Notes: generated from the letters alone by a model not told the origin. A stretch of 64,000 nucleotides of DNA from an uncultured Pelagibacteraceae bacterium (GCA_902614355.1 CACMKP010000003.1:1-64000), one strand, 5' to 3'. Positions 35,998-48,283 are shown, counted from the first letter of the stretch. Program-made: numbers and translations.

Positions 35998-36858
35998 TTA
36001 TTTCCATCTATTATGAGACCAAATCCAATAATTTGGTTTATCTTTTATAAAATTTTCAAGTATTTTGTTAAGATAATCTGTAATGTCTTCAACAGATTTA
36101 TTTTCATCAAAATTTATCGGTTTCACTACGGTAATTTTAAATTTAACGTTGTCAAACCTTTCAATAAAAATTGGAACAACTGGTATTTTATATTTTTTAA
36201 CTAATTGAGCTGGAATAGTTGTTGTAAAGGCTTTTTCATTAAAAAAATTCGATTTGACTCCCTGCGAAACTCTTTGATCAATCATTAGTGCAGTTGAAAA
36301 TCCATCATTATTTAATTTAACTAATTCTTTTATTCCTCCAATACCTTTTTTGATTTGATATTTACAAATATAATTTTTTCTTATTTTTTCCATTATTTGG
36401 TTTAAAAAAATATTATTAAGTGGTCTATATATTGCAGCAATCTTTATACCAATTTTTTCTATTTGCATTGCCATCAACTCAAAATTACTGAAATGACCAG
36501 AGATAAACACAACTCTTTTTTTATTGATTTTAATATCTTGAAGAACTTCTTCACCTTCCAGTATTATATTTTTATTTAGCTCTCCGCTTCTAAAGTTTTT
36601 AATAAACATATATTCTGCAAAGACTCTTCCATAATTATTCCACATGGAGGTAGATATTTTTTTTAAATTTATCTCATCAATTTTTGGAAAAGCTCTTTTA
36701 ATGTTTGAATTAATTAGTTCTTTTGGCCTAAATAAAGGACCTACTATTTGAAAAATTTTCCCACTTAAAAAAGATGCTAATTTAATGCCTAAGATTTTAA
36801 ATATAAAAAAAAATAAAATTATAATAATAAATTGTAAGAAATATTTTATTTTTCTCAT
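35998..36858 (-). CDS. lpxL: lipid A biosynthesis acyltransferase (LpxL/LpxM type)
   Basis: Membrane-associated enzyme adding a secondary acyl chain to Kdo-lipid A precursor. It has 286 residues, an N-terminal membrane helix (about 5-24) and the catalytic HX4E pair (His122, Glu127, in SGHFSNFE). YRPLNN and WIWSHNRWK at the C-terminus are family motifs. It is the last gene of the run msbA-waaA-lpxK-lpxL, with a one-base gap to lpxK. LpxL versus LpxM cannot be decided; it is the only one in the window. Confidence 0.88.
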   Translation of the reverse strand: MRKIKYFLQFIIIILFFFIFKILGIKLASFLSGKIFQIVGPLFRPKELINSNIKRAFPKIDEINLKKISTSMWNNYGRVFAEYMFIKNFRSGELNKNIILEGEEVLQDIKINKKRVVFISGHFSNFELMAMQIEKIGIKIAAIYRPLNNIFLNQIMEKIRKNYICKYQIKKGIGGIKELVKLNNDGFSTALMIDQRVSQGVKSNFFNEKAFTTTIPAQLVKKYKIPVVPIFIERFDNVKFKITVVKPINFDENKSVEDITDYLNKILENFIKDKPNYWIWSHNRWK

Positions 36859-36859
36859 A

Positions 36860-37795
36860 TTAATTAAGTAAAATATTTATGAAACTTTTTTCATCTTGAA
36901 TTTTGATGTCAGATTTTATGAATTTTATTTTATCATGAAATTTTTCACTTAATCTTAAAAAATCTTTTTCAGTTGTGATTATTTTACAATTTGTCTTCTT
37001 GGCTTCTGAAATTATACTTTTGACATCATAGTCTGAATAATTGTAATGATCAGGAAATTCAATATCTTTTAATATGTTAATATTATTTTTTCTTAACATC
37101 GATATAAAAGATTTATGGTTTCCGATTCCTGAAAAGACTAGGTATTTATCTCTATCATCAAAGTTATTCAAGTTTAAAGGAATATAATTTGAAATAAAAA
37201 TATTTGCTTCTGGGTTGATTTTAAAAATTTGTTCCCGCGCTTTTTCCAAATTTTCCATATTTCCAGTTATAAATATATTTTTGTGTTTTCTTATATTTTT
37301 AAAATGTTCTCGTAAAGGACCTGATGGGATTGTAAATCCATTTCCAATCCAATTTTCATCATTAAAACAAACAAAAATTAAATCATAGTCTATTGAATAA
37401 TCTTGCAAGCCATCATCAAAGATTGCTACTTTATACTCATCATTAATTGCATTAATTAAGGATTGTTTTCGCCTTTTAGATTTAAACAATTTGCCACTAT
37501 TTTCTAACAATTTTTGCTCATCCTTCTGATCTGAGTAATCTTTTTTTATAAAGCATGCTTTAATATTCTTCTTTTTAAGAATTTCGTGTATTTTTAAACT
37601 TAAAGATGTTTTTCCCGTGCCACCTAGATAAATATTTCCAACACATATGGTTTTAATATTTTTAAATTTTTCCTTTTTTATAACTAATTTTTTTATCAAA
37701 TTAATAAGCCATAAAAACAATGACAGAGGCAGAAAAAGATAAGGTAAAATTTTTGCATTTTTTTTGTCCCAAAAATTTGGTTTTTTAAATTTCAT
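36860..37795 (-). CDS. lpxK: tetraacyldisaccharide 4'-kinase
   Basis: Phosphorylates the 4' position of the lipid A disaccharide at the inner membrane. It has 311 residues, with an N-terminal membrane helix (about 17-36), the P-loop GGTGKTS (58-64), the DDGLQDYSI segment (FDDGLQ is diagnostic) and TTEKDFLRL near the C-terminus. It overlaps waaA by 11 bases. The unit encodes late lipid A and inner-core steps. Confidence 0.93.
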   Translation of the reverse strand: MKFKKPNFWDKKNAKILPYLFLPLSLFLWLINLIKKLVIKKEKFKNIKTICVGNIYLGGTGKTSLSLKIHEILKKKNIKACFIKKDYSDQKDEQKLLENSGKLFKSKRRKQSLINAINDEYKVAIFDDGLQDYSIDYDLIFVCFNDENWIGNGFTIPSGPLREHFKNIRKHKNIFITGNMENLEKAREQIFKINPEANIFISNYIPLNLNNFDDRDKYLVFSGIGNHKSFISMLRKNNINILKDIEFPDHYNYSDYDVKSIISEAKKTNCKIITTEKDFLRLSEKFHDKIKFIKSDIKIQDEKSFINILLN

Positions 37796-39026
37796 AATTC
37801 ATTGTTTTATCAAGTTTTATTAAGGTATTTTTAAAGATATTATTACCTAATTTTTGAATTTTCCTGACATTTTCCATTTTTTTTTTAAAAACTATTTCTT
37901 TTGAGAATTGTTTCGGATTGTTTATTTCTTTTGAGATTTTTAAAGATTTAAGAAAATCATAAACTTCACGAAAATTATCAACATTTGGCCCATGAAGTAT
38001 TTTTGCACCATAGCGTGCGGGTTCTATTGGGTTTTGCCCACCTTTATTTACTAAAGACCCACCTAAAAATACAGTAGTTGCTATTTTATAAAATTGTTTT
38101 GAGTCTCCAAAAGTGTCGACAATATAAATATCAATATTTTTTAGATCTTTAATTTTTGAGCTATGACATGTAGTTTTCAAATTTAATTTTTTCAATTCAT
38201 TTTCTATTTCTTTTACTCTATGAACATGCCTTGGAATGATAATTGTAATTAAGTTTTTTATTTTTTTCTTTAGCAAAATATGTGTTTGAGCTGCAAATAT
38301 CTCCTCGTTTCCATGGGTGCTAGCAGCTATACAAATTTTTTTTTTTTTAAACTGATTTTGGATTTTACTATTCATATCTCTAAAGGAAATTTTTTTATCC
38401 TCAAAAAATTTTAAATTTCCAATATATTCAATTTTTTTTACACCAAGTTTTTTAAGATACACCATTGTTTCTTTATTTTGGGGGTGAGCAATACTAATTT
38501 GACTAAAAACTTTTAAAGAAAATTTTTTTAGTTTTAACCATCTTTTGAAAGTCTTCTTTGTTATTCTTGCATTTAGTAGAACCAATGGGATATCATTTTT
38601 TTTGATTGATCTATACATACTTGGCCAAATCTCAGATTCTAAAAAAATAGCAAAATCAGGTTTCCAATAATTAAGAAAAAAATTCGAAAAAAATATATGA
38701 TCTATTGGTAAAAACTGATGTACAACTTTTTTAAAATTATATTTCTCTATAATTTTTGACGAACTTACAGTACTTGAGGTTACAAGAATTTGATTAAAAG
38801 TATTTTCTTTATCATATTTATTAAGAATAGGTATTACACTCATTATTTCTCCCACGCTTGATCCATGAAACCATATCACTTTTCCTGTGAGTCTTTTTTT
38901 AGAAATTAAACAAAATTTTTCTTTAAATCTTATTATGTCTTCTTTACCTTTAATAACTCTAATAAAGATTATTAGAGGTGAGATTAAGATTACTGTAGAT
39001 AATAATAATTGATAAAAAAAAAACAT
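37785..39026 (-). CDS. waaA: Kdo transferase
   Basis: GT30 enzyme adding Kdo from CMP-Kdo to lipid IVA. It has 413 residues, an N-terminal membrane anchor (about 4-22) and the catalytic Glu60 in HGSSVGE. APRH-type motif here reads IIPRHVHR, and the C-terminal GGSLVNKGGQNPIEPA is diagnostic of the family. One domain serves; mono- versus bifunctional activity is not visible. It lies two bases after msbA and overlaps lpxK. Confidence 0.93.
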   Translation of the reverse strand: MFFFYQLLLSTVILISPLIIFIRVIKGKEDIIRFKEKFCLISKKRLTGKVIWFHGSSVGEIMSVIPILNKYDKENTFNQILVTSSTVSSSKIIEKYNFKKVVHQFLPIDHIFFSNFFLNYWKPDFAIFLESEIWPSMYRSIKKNDIPLVLLNARITKKTFKRWLKLKKFSLKVFSQISIAHPQNKETMVYLKKLGVKKIEYIGNLKFFEDKKISFRDMNSKIQNQFKKKKICIAASTHGNEEIFAAQTHILLKKKIKNLITIIIPRHVHRVKEIENELKKLNLKTTCHSSKIKDLKNIDIYIVDTFGDSKQFYKIATTVFLGGSLVNKGGQNPIEPARYGAKILHGPNVDNFREVYDFLKSLKISKEINNPKQFSKEIVFKKKMENVRKIQKLGNNIFKNTLIKLDKTMNYEI

Positions 39027-39028
39027 CT

Positions 39029-40768
39029 CTATTTTTGAATCTGTTTTTCGTAAAAGTTTTTGTAAAGTTTGGAATTCTCTAATAGCTCCTCGTGCTTACC
39101 ACTTGCTACTACTCTGCCTGTATCAATTACATAAATATTATTTGAATTTAATATCGTTGATAATCTATGAGCTATTACAATTGTAGTTCTATCTTTAGTC
39201 AATACAGATAATGCATTTTGAATTTTCGACTCTGTATCACTATCTAGAGAAGATGTTGCTTCATCTAAAAGAATGATCGAACTTTTTTTCATCATCGCTC
39301 TGGCTATTGATATTCTTTGTTTTTCCCCACCTGACAACCTAACTCCATTTTCACCTATTATAGTGTCATATTTTTGTGGGAGTAACTCTATAAATTCATC
39401 ACAATAAGAAAGTTTTGCGACGCGTAAAATTTCTTCATCATTAGCATCTATATTGGCATATTTAATATTATTTTTTATTGTATCATCAAACAAAGTAGTT
39501 TCTTGACTTACTAATGAAATATTATTTCTTAGTGACTGAATTTTCGTTTTGTAAATAGATTGATTGTCAATAGTGATGTCACCTGAATTTGCATCATAGA
39601 ATCTTGGAATTAAATTTAAAATTGTTGATTTTCCAGATCCACTATTGCCGACCAAAGAAGTCATTTTTCCTCCAGCAAATTCTAAATCTATTTCTTTGAG
39701 CACTATGTTTTCTTTATCAACATCATATGAAAATTTAACGTCTTTAAAATTTATTTTTGCGTCTTTAACAGTCAGAGCTTTCGCTTCTTTTTCATCTTTA
39801 ATTTTATTTTTGTTGTCTATTATTGGCAAAATTCTAGATGCTGCAGATAAGCCTTGATTTAGAACCATATTTAAAGTCGATAATGATCTAACTGGCTGAT
39901 ACGCAAGCATCATAGCAGCTAAAAATGAAAAAAAATTATTTATATCTAATTCATTTTGCATCATTAACTTGCCAGAATAAAAAATTAAAACGGCAATCAT
40001 TACTCCAGTTAAAGTTTCCATAATTGGCGACATTCTTAAGAAAACAACTAATATTTTTTTATTTTTATCTTTCAATTGTTCAAGATGACGATCTGCTCTT
40101 AAATTTTCATAACTTTCTTTTTGAAAAATCTTAATTAGTTTATGATTTTTAAATAATTCAACTAAATAGGTTGTTAAAAAACCAGATTTTTCTTGAGCTT
40201 GTGTAGTTACTTTACCGATCCTTTTACCTAACGTCTTTGCAGATAAACCTGCCAAGGGTATCATCACAATAGATATTAAAGCTAATTTCCAATTTTGTGT
40301 AAACATAACACACAATAAACCAATTAATGTTAGAGAGTCTTTAAAGAGTGTTAGTAGCGCATGGCTTAGTAAATTTGTTATATGTGTCACATCGTAAGTG
40401 AGGTTGGAAATAAAATTTCCAGAATGTTTTTTATCTATAGTTTGAGTATCCGCTTTAATGAGTGATTTGGTCATATCAAATTGTAATTTTTTTTTAACCT
40501 CTTCACCAACGCTTATCATTGTTGCTTTTGCAAAATACAAAGATGTCCCTTTTAATGCAAAAGCAATTATAATCATAAAAGGTATTAAAAAAATAAGTGT
40601 TTGATCTTTTTCAATAAATATTTTTTTGATAGCTGGATCTAATAACCAAGCTATTGCAGATGTACTAGCTGCAACAACAATAGAAAAAAAAGCAGACAAG
40701 ATAATCTTATCCAAGTAAATTTTTGAATAATCTTTGTAAAGCCTCGTATAAATTTCTTTTTTATCCAT
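39029..40768 (-). CDS. msbA: lipid A export ABC transporter (MsbA-like)
   Basis: Half-size ABC exporter of 579 residues: six membrane helices in the N-terminal half and a nucleotide-binding domain with Walker A GNSGSGKST, signature LSGGEKQR and Walker B IILLDEATSSLD. General ABC exporters look alike, but its position directly upstream of waaA, lpxK and lpxL strongly supports lipid A flipping. It overlaps ubiA by one base at its start. Confidence 0.88.
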   Translation of the reverse strand: MDKKEIYTRLYKDYSKIYLDKIILSAFFSIVVAASTSAIAWLLDPAIKKIFIEKDQTLIFLIPFMIIIAFALKGTSLYFAKATMISVGEEVKKKLQFDMTKSLIKADTQTIDKKHSGNFISNLTYDVTHITNLLSHALLTLFKDSLTLIGLLCVMFTQNWKLALISIVMIPLAGLSAKTLGKRIGKVTTQAQEKSGFLTTYLVELFKNHKLIKIFQKESYENLRADRHLEQLKDKNKKILVVFLRMSPIMETLTGVMIAVLIFYSGKLMMQNELDINNFFSFLAAMMLAYQPVRSLSTLNMVLNQGLSAASRILPIIDNKNKIKDEKEAKALTVKDAKINFKDVKFSYDVDKENIVLKEIDLEFAGGKMTSLVGNSGSGKSTILNLIPRFYDANSGDITIDNQSIYKTKIQSLRNNISLVSQETTLFDDTIKNNIKYANIDANDEEILRVAKLSYCDEFIELLPQKYDTIIGENGVRLSGGEKQRISIARAMMKKSSIILLDEATSSLDSDTESKIQNALSVLTKDRTTIVIAHRLSTILNSNNIYVIDTGRVVASGKHEELLENSKLYKNFYEKQIQK

Positions 40769-41634
40769 TAAAATAATTTTCCAATCAAGATAATTAATAA
40801 AACAATTAAACCGAAATAATTATTGCTTTTAAATATCACAAGACATTTTTCTGGGTTATCTAATTTAAAAGACTTAACTTGATAAGCAAATAAATGAATA
40901 ACTGGAAAAATTAACAGTGAAAAATACATAAGACTAAAATCTAAAAGATACCCACCCATTATATAGCTAAGAATAAATATTAAATAACATATGAATAAAA
41001 ATAATTTTGCGTTTTTTTTAAATTTAATTGATGTTGATTTTAATCCTATTATTTCATCATCCTTAATATCTTGATACCCATATATTGTGTCGTATCCTAG
41101 TGTCCAAAATATGGCCCCAAAATAGAATACTAGTGGAACTAAACTTATTTGTTCAGAAGACGATGTCCAACCAAGAATCAAGCCATAATTAAATGTAACT
41201 CCTAAAAAAAGTTGTGGCCAATATGTGTATCTTTTCATCAAGGGATAGGTAAAAGCTAACGGCATAGAGCCTAATGCTAAAATAATTGTGAGTGTGTTAA
41301 AATTTATTAAAACAATGAGAGCGATTAAACACAGTATAAGTGCATAAATTAAAGCAACCTTCCAGGAAATTTTTCCTGAAGCTAAAGGCCTTTCCTTTGT
41401 CCTTTTTACTTTTTGATCAAACTCTTTATCAAGTATATCATTTACAATACATCCTGCAGACCTCATTAATATAGACCCCATAAAAAATAAACTTAAGTAA
41501 AAAAAATAATTATCTAAACTATTTTTAAAATCGTAAGCTAAAGTTAGGCCCCATGCACACGGCCAAAATAATAGCATATAACCAATAGGTTTTTTTAGTC
41601 TTGTTATTTCAATAAAAATATTAAATTGGTTCAT
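40768..41634 (-). CDS. ubiA: 4-hydroxybenzoate polyprenyltransferase
   Basis: Membrane prenyltransferase of 288 residues, attaching the polyprenyl chain to 4-hydroxybenzoate in ubiquinone synthesis. The first Asp-rich motif is in NDILDKEFDQKVKRT with RPLASG following; the second is DTIYGYQDIKDD. About eight helices fit the UbiA fold. It is the first gene of the lipid A unit (one-base overlap with msbA), an odd pairing that probably reflects compaction. The start is ATG at 41634. Confidence 0.94.
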   Translation of the reverse strand: MNQFNIFIEITRLKKPIGYMLLFWPCAWGLTLAYDFKNSLDNYFFYLSLFFMGSILMRSAGCIVNDILDKEFDQKVKRTKERPLASGKISWKVALIYALILCLIALIVLINFNTLTIILALGSMPLAFTYPLMKRYTYWPQLFLGVTFNYGLILGWTSSSEQISLVPLVFYFGAIFWTLGYDTIYGYQDIKDDEIIGLKSTSIKFKKNAKLFLFICYLIFILSYIMGGYLLDFSLMYFSLLIFPVIHLFAYQVKSFKLDNPEKCLVIFKSNNYFGLIVLLIILIGKLF

Positions 41635-41685
41635 AAATTTTACTTGTAAATAACAGGGGCAAGATTGATAATCAAATTGATTCGT

Positions 41686-42090
41686 ATGAATATAGATTAC
41701 ACAGTAACAGCATTAATGTTCCCGGCCATTCCTTTATTGATGGGAGTATACAGTAATAGGTTTCATACTTTAAGTAATCTGATCAGAAAGTTACATGATG
41801 AACATGTTTATGAAAAACATATTCCACCTGAATGGAAAAAACAATTTCTCAATTTAAGTAATAGAATAACTCTTTTAAGGTGGACAATCTTGTTTGCAGC
41901 TTTTGGATTTTTATTTAATATGTTGACCGTATTTGCCCTTTATATGGATGAGCTTTTAGTGGCAAGAATTATTTTTGGTTCATGCTGTCTGTCAATGATA
42001 ATATCAATAGTATTTTTTATAAGAGAAATACATATATCGACGAATGCTCTAAAACTTCATATGTCTGATATGGATGTAAACGTAGACTAG
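41686..42090 (+). CDS. DUF2721 family membrane protein
   Basis: A 134-residue membrane protein with three hydrophobic segments. The start (MNIDYTVTALMFPAIPLLMGVYSNRF) and LSNLIRKLHDEHV match DUF2721, which begins in the same way. I took the ATG at 41686 for that reason; an in-frame TTG at 41665 with AGGGG upstream is an alternative giving 141 residues. Function is unknown. Its stop overlaps the convergent quinone-oxidoreductase stop within CTAG. Confidence 0.84.
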   Translation: MNIDYTVTALMFPAIPLLMGVYSNRFHTLSNLIRKLHDEHVYEKHIPPEWKKQFLNLSNRITLLRWTILFAAFGFLFNMLTVFALYMDELLVARIIFGSCCLSMIISIVFFIREIHISTNALKLHMSDMDVNVD

Positions 42091-43058
42091 GGAATTATAA
42101 CTGCAGGACCCGTCAGTAATCTTGCTTCTAAATCTTTGTGAGCTTGTGCAGCATCTTTTAGGGAATACTTTTTTGAAACTTTAACTTTAAATTTATTTGT
42201 TAGTAAAGCATCAAATACTTTTTTCGCGGACTCAACGAGCTCTTCTCTTTTAACTGTGTAATGAGCGATTGAAGGTCTTGTAAAAAATAATCCTTTGGCA
42301 TTAATGTCTTTCTTAACATCGATTGTATCAACGTACCCTGACGCATTTCCAAAAGCTACCATCATACCTCTTATCTTTAGTGTTTCGATTGAACCTTTGA
42401 AAGTTTTAATACCAACACCATCATAAACTACATCGATGCTGTTTTTTCCGACAATTTTTTCTACCTCTTCAACAAAATTTTTTTCAGAGTAATTTATTAC
42501 ATGATGGCAGCCATTTTTCTTTGCAATTTCTTCTTTACTTTTTGAACCTACGGTTCCTATCACTTCAGCGCCTAATGAATTTGCCCATTGACATAAAATT
42601 TGACCAAGACCTCCTGCTGCAGCGTGATATAAAACTTTATCACCCTTTTTTAAAGGATATGCTCTATGTATCAAATACTCTGCAGTAATTCCTTTTAATG
42701 TTATGCATGAGGCTACTTCATCAGAAACTCCATCTGGAACTTTAACTAATTTTTCCTCAGGCATTATTTGCTTCTCTGAATAAGCACCGATAGGCATTGA
42801 CGCATGAGTTACCCTGTCACCAATTTTAAAAAATTTTATGTCTGACCCGACTTCTTCAATTATTCCACAAGACTCGAGACCTATACCACTTGGTAATGGA
42901 ATAGGATAAAGACCAGTTCTATGATAGACATCTATGTAATTTAAGCCGATAGATAAATTTTTAATCAAAACTTCTTTTGGTCCTGGTTTACCAATTTCTG
43001 CATCTTTTAATATTAAAACTTCAGGCCCGCCAAATTTCTCTATTTTGATTGATTTCAT
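42087..43058 (-). CDS. NADPH:quinone oxidoreductase (zinc-independent MDR family)
   Basis: Medium-chain dehydrogenase/reductase of 323 residues. The GroES-like N-terminal half has GLNYIDVYHRTGLYP and GLESCGIIEEVG; the Rossmann half has AAAGGLGQILCQWA near 145-158. Zinc ligands are absent, which places it with the Qor group of one- or two-electron quinone reductases. It follows pirin after three bases in a redox-flavoured set (haloacid dehalogenase, DoxX, pirin). The true electron acceptor is unknown. Confidence 0.9.
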   Translation of the reverse strand: MKSIKIEKFGGPEVLILKDAEIGKPGPKEVLIKNLSIGLNYIDVYHRTGLYPIPLPSGIGLESCGIIEEVGSDIKFFKIGDRVTHASMPIGAYSEKQIMPEEKLVKVPDGVSDEVASCITLKGITAEYLIHRAYPLKKGDKVLYHAAAGGLGQILCQWANSLGAEVIGTVGSKSKEEIAKKNGCHHVINYSEKNFVEEVEKIVGKNSIDVVYDGVGIKTFKGSIETLKIRGMMVAFGNASGYVDTIDVKKDINAKGLFFTRPSIAHYTVKREELVESAKKVFDALLTNKFKVKVSKKYSLKDAAQAHKDLEARLLTGPAVIIP

Positions 43059-43061
43059 TTA

Positions 43062-43898
43062 TTATTTTACAAAATTGCCATTATGATAATCTTGAACAGC
43101 TTGTAAGATCTCTGATTTAGTATTCATTACAAATGGTCCACCTCGTGCTATTTCTTCATTAATAGGTTTTCCTGAAATGACTAAAAACTTAGCGTTAATT
43201 TTTGCAGATACTTTTAAATTTTCACCTTTTGATAACAAGACTAGAGTACTGTCTTTTATTTCAGTATGTTTTTTTTCACCAATTTCTATTTCACCATTTA
43301 TTAGATAGATGAATGAATTGTGAGTAGAAGGAATTTTAAAATCAAATTTTTTACCTTTGTTTAGTTCAACATCAAAATAAATAGGTTCTATGTTATGGCC
43401 TTTTACAGGACCTTCTGCTTTTTCAAATTTACCAGCTATAACTTTAATTTGTTTATCTTTATCTTTATGAATTTTCATTTTATCAGCATCAATATAAATA
43501 TACTCAGGCTTACTCATTTTAAGTTTTGCTGGCATATTAATCCATAATTGGAAACCATGTAATTTACCTTCTTTCATTGCAGGCATTTCCGAGTGAATTA
43601 TTCCGCTTCCTGTTTTCATCCATTGAACATCTCCTGCCGACATTTTTCCTTCACCACCTGTGCTATCTTTATGCTCAAAGTCACCAGCAAGCATATATGT
43701 TACTGTTTCGATACCTCTATGAGGGTGGGGAGGAAAACCAGCAATATAGTCCTCACTGTTTTCAGAGCCGAATTCATCTAACATTAAGAATGGATCAAAG
43801 TAATTAGGCTCCACCCCAATACTTCTTTTGAGTTTCACTCCTGCACCATCGGATGAATTAATTGGTTTTATAATTTTCTGAATCTCAATTGAACTCAT
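43062..43898 (-). CDS. pirin family protein
   Basis: Bicupin protein of 278 residues. The metal-binding residues are visible in the N-terminal cupin: PHPHRGIETVTYML and GSGIIHSE (two His, then His and Glu). Bacterial pirins (YhaK/YhhW types) include quercetinase-like dioxygenases and redox sensors; the function here is unknown. It lies seven bases after doxX and three before the quinone oxidoreductase, so it is co-transcribed with them. Confidence 0.92.
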   Translation of the reverse strand: MSSIEIQKIIKPINSSDGAGVKLKRSIGVEPNYFDPFLMLDEFGSENSEDYIAGFPPHPHRGIETVTYMLAGDFEHKDSTGGEGKMSAGDVQWMKTGSGIIHSEMPAMKEGKLHGFQLWINMPAKLKMSKPEYIYIDADKMKIHKDKDKQIKVIAGKFEKAEGPVKGHNIEPIYFDVELNKGKKFDFKIPSTHNSFIYLINGEIEIGEKKHTEIKDSTLVLLSKGENLKVSAKINAKFLVISGKPINEEIARGGPFVMNTKSEILQAVQDYHNGNFVK

Positions 43899-43905
43899 AA
43901 TTTTT

Positions 43906-44316
43906 TCATTTATTATTACCTTTTATAAAAAAGAATAATCCACTTACTAGTAGAAATATTTGCACACTAGAAAATAATTTTGTTGTTATAAACCAATCAG
44001 AATGTGCCACTATAAGAATACTAGACATTAATAAAACTATATTCAGTCCAGCTAATCGTGTTAATATATTCCCCAAAGGATTTTTTATAAAAGCTGCTAT
44101 TATAATAATTATTCCTGATAATAATTCTGATAATGCCACAGTAGATGCTAAGATTGGATGTAAATCATAATACTCTACAAGACCTTCTGGAGGTAGTGGA
44201 AATTTTTTTGATCCATAAATTATGAAAGCTATACCAAGAATAAATCTAAGTGAAAGTGAGGCCAATGCTTCAAAATTTTTTAGATAATTATCAATTTTTT
44301 TATCAAAATTGTTCAT
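43906..44316 (-). CDS. DoxX family membrane protein
   Basis: A 136-residue protein with four hydrophobic helices. The first helix region (SLRFILGIAFIIYGSKKF) and ELLSGIIIIIAAF match DoxX/DoxD-like proteins, associated with thiosulfate or quinone redox reactions and envelope stress. No enzymatic residues can be named. It begins the doxX-pirin-quinone oxidoreductase set and follows the haloacid dehalogenase gene by 57 AT-rich bases. Confidence 0.84.
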   Translation of the reverse strand: MNNFDKKIDNYLKNFEALASLSLRFILGIAFIIYGSKKFPLPPEGLVEYYDLHPILASTVALSELLSGIIIIIAAFIKNPLGNILTRLAGLNIVLLMSSILIVAHSDWFITTKLFSSVQIFLLVSGLFFFIKGNNK

Positions 44317-44373
44317 AAATATATTTAATTATTATTATAAATATTCTTAATTACAATCATGAAATTTATATTA

Positions 44374-45036
44374 TTAGATTAAATTTAATAATTCTTTCAA
44401 ATTTTTAATCACGTGCTTTGGTTTAAAATCAAGCTTGTCAAAAATATTTTCATTCCTGTTTACCCAAATAGCATTATACCCGTAATTTCCTCCGCCAGAA
44501 ACATCCCAGGTATTTGCACTTAAGAAAGCAATTTCATTTACTTTAATATTATATTTTTTAGTTGGTATTTCGTATACCTTTGAATCTGGTTTATAAATCC
44601 TAACCTCTTCAATAGAAAATAGATCATCAAATAAATTCTCTAGATCGTTACTTCTCACTAACTCATTTAATAGTTGTGGTGTTCCATTTGATAAGATAGC
44701 TAACTTGTAATTTTTTTCTTTCAAAATTTTTAAAGTTTCTGGCACCTCCTCAAAAGTAGATAGAGATTTGTAAAGATCTAACAATTCATCTTTCATTGAA
44801 TGACTTATCTTAAAATTTTCCATTGACTTTTCTAAGCTATCCTCGGTTATTTTCCAAAAATCTTTATGTCTTCCCATCAAACTTCTAAGCCAGGTATATT
44901 CTAATTGAGTCGTTCTCCAGTAATTTGAAAACTTTTCCCATTTGTCTCCTATCTTATCTTTACATTTTTCAGCAGCAGAGTTCACATCAAACAATGTCCC
45001 GTAAGCATCAAAAATTATTGCTTTAATATTTTTCAT
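44374..45036 (-). CDS. (S)-2-haloacid dehalogenase-type HAD hydrolase
   Basis: HAD enzyme of 220 residues of the haloacid dehalogenase type II group. The nucleophile Asp10 lies in IIFDAYGTLFDV, the form specific to 2-haloacid dehalogenases. LSNGTP is motif II, YKPDSKVYE contains the motif III Lys, and LSANTWDVSGGGNYG the acidic C-terminal motif. Hydrolytic removal of halogen from short haloacids is the expected activity; a phosphatase role is less likely given the first motif. It is divergent from rsmE (17 bases). Confidence 0.88.
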   Translation of the reverse strand: MKNIKAIIFDAYGTLFDVNSAAEKCKDKIGDKWEKFSNYWRTTQLEYTWLRSLMGRHKDFWKITEDSLEKSMENFKISHSMKDELLDLYKSLSTFEEVPETLKILKEKNYKLAILSNGTPQLLNELVRSNDLENLFDDLFSIEEVRIYKPDSKVYEIPTKKYNIKVNEIAFLSANTWDVSGGGNYGYNAIWVNRNENIFDKLDFKPKHVIKNLKELLNLI

Positions 45037-45053
45037 AAATTAACCTATCATAT

Positions 45054-45755
45054 ATGGGCAATATTAGATTATTTTTTTCAAATTCCATAACGACTGGTAT
45101 GACTGACATGTTGGATAAATCTCAATCACATTATTTGCAGAAAGTTATGAGAATAAAAGAAAATGAGATTTTTTCTTTGTTTAATAATAAAGGTGAGTGG
45201 GAAGCAAAGATTTTGAAAATTTCTAAAGGCCAAGTTGAATTTGAAATAATCAAGCAATTACGACAGAAAGAAAATATGAAAGATTTGTGGTTAGCATTCT
45301 CCCCAATTAAATCTAATTATCAAAATTTTATGATACAAAAAGCGACTGAACTTGGGGTAACAAAATTTTTACCTATAATTTTTGAAAGAACAATTGTTAG
45401 AAGGATAAATGTTGAGAAATTAAAAAAGATTGCAATAGAAGCTAGCGAGCAATCAAATCGTGTTAATATTCCATTAATTGAGCAAACCCAAAATCTTGAA
45501 AGTTTTTTAAATTCAAATTCAGTAGATTTGATATTTACAGATTTAAATTCGACAAATAAAAAAATTGATAAATATAAGTTAACGAATAAACCAACTTGTA
45601 TAATCGTAGGTCCGGAAGGAGATTTTTCTGAGTTAGAAAGAGAAAAGATTCTTACTTTTAAGGGAGTTCAAGCGGTTAAAATTAATGAAAATATTTTAAG
45701 ATCTGAAACAGCTGTGATATCAGCAATTTCAATCGTTAATTATGCATTTAATTGA
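45054..45755 (+). CDS. rsmE: 16S rRNA (uracil1498-N3)-methyltransferase
   Basis: SPOUT-class methyltransferase of 233 residues acting on U1498 of 16S rRNA. It has an N-terminal PUA-like domain (about 1-70) with HYLQKVMRIKENEIFSLF and the C-terminal knot. GPEGDFSELERE and LRSETAVISAISI are the SAM-binding knot motifs. It is a single gene ahead of the cytochrome oxidase operon, 60 bases upstream. Confidence 0.94.
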   Translation: MGNIRLFFSNSITTGMTDMLDKSQSHYLQKVMRIKENEIFSLFNNKGEWEAKILKISKGQVEFEIIKQLRQKENMKDLWLAFSPIKSNYQNFMIQKATELGVTKFLPIIFERTIVRRINVEKLKKIAIEASEQSNRVNIPLIEQTQNLESFLNSNSVDLIFTDLNSTNKKIDKYKLTNKPTCIIVGPEGDFSELEREKILTFKGVQAVKINENILRSETAVISAISIVNYAFN

Positions 45756-45815
45756 TAAATTGTCGCGAAAACTAAAGTGTAATTTTATAAAAAGAGCTTT
45801 ATATAGCTATTAAAT

Positions 45816-48265
<2,450 letters not shown>

Positions 48266-48283
48266 TAAGAGTACAAAAAATTG

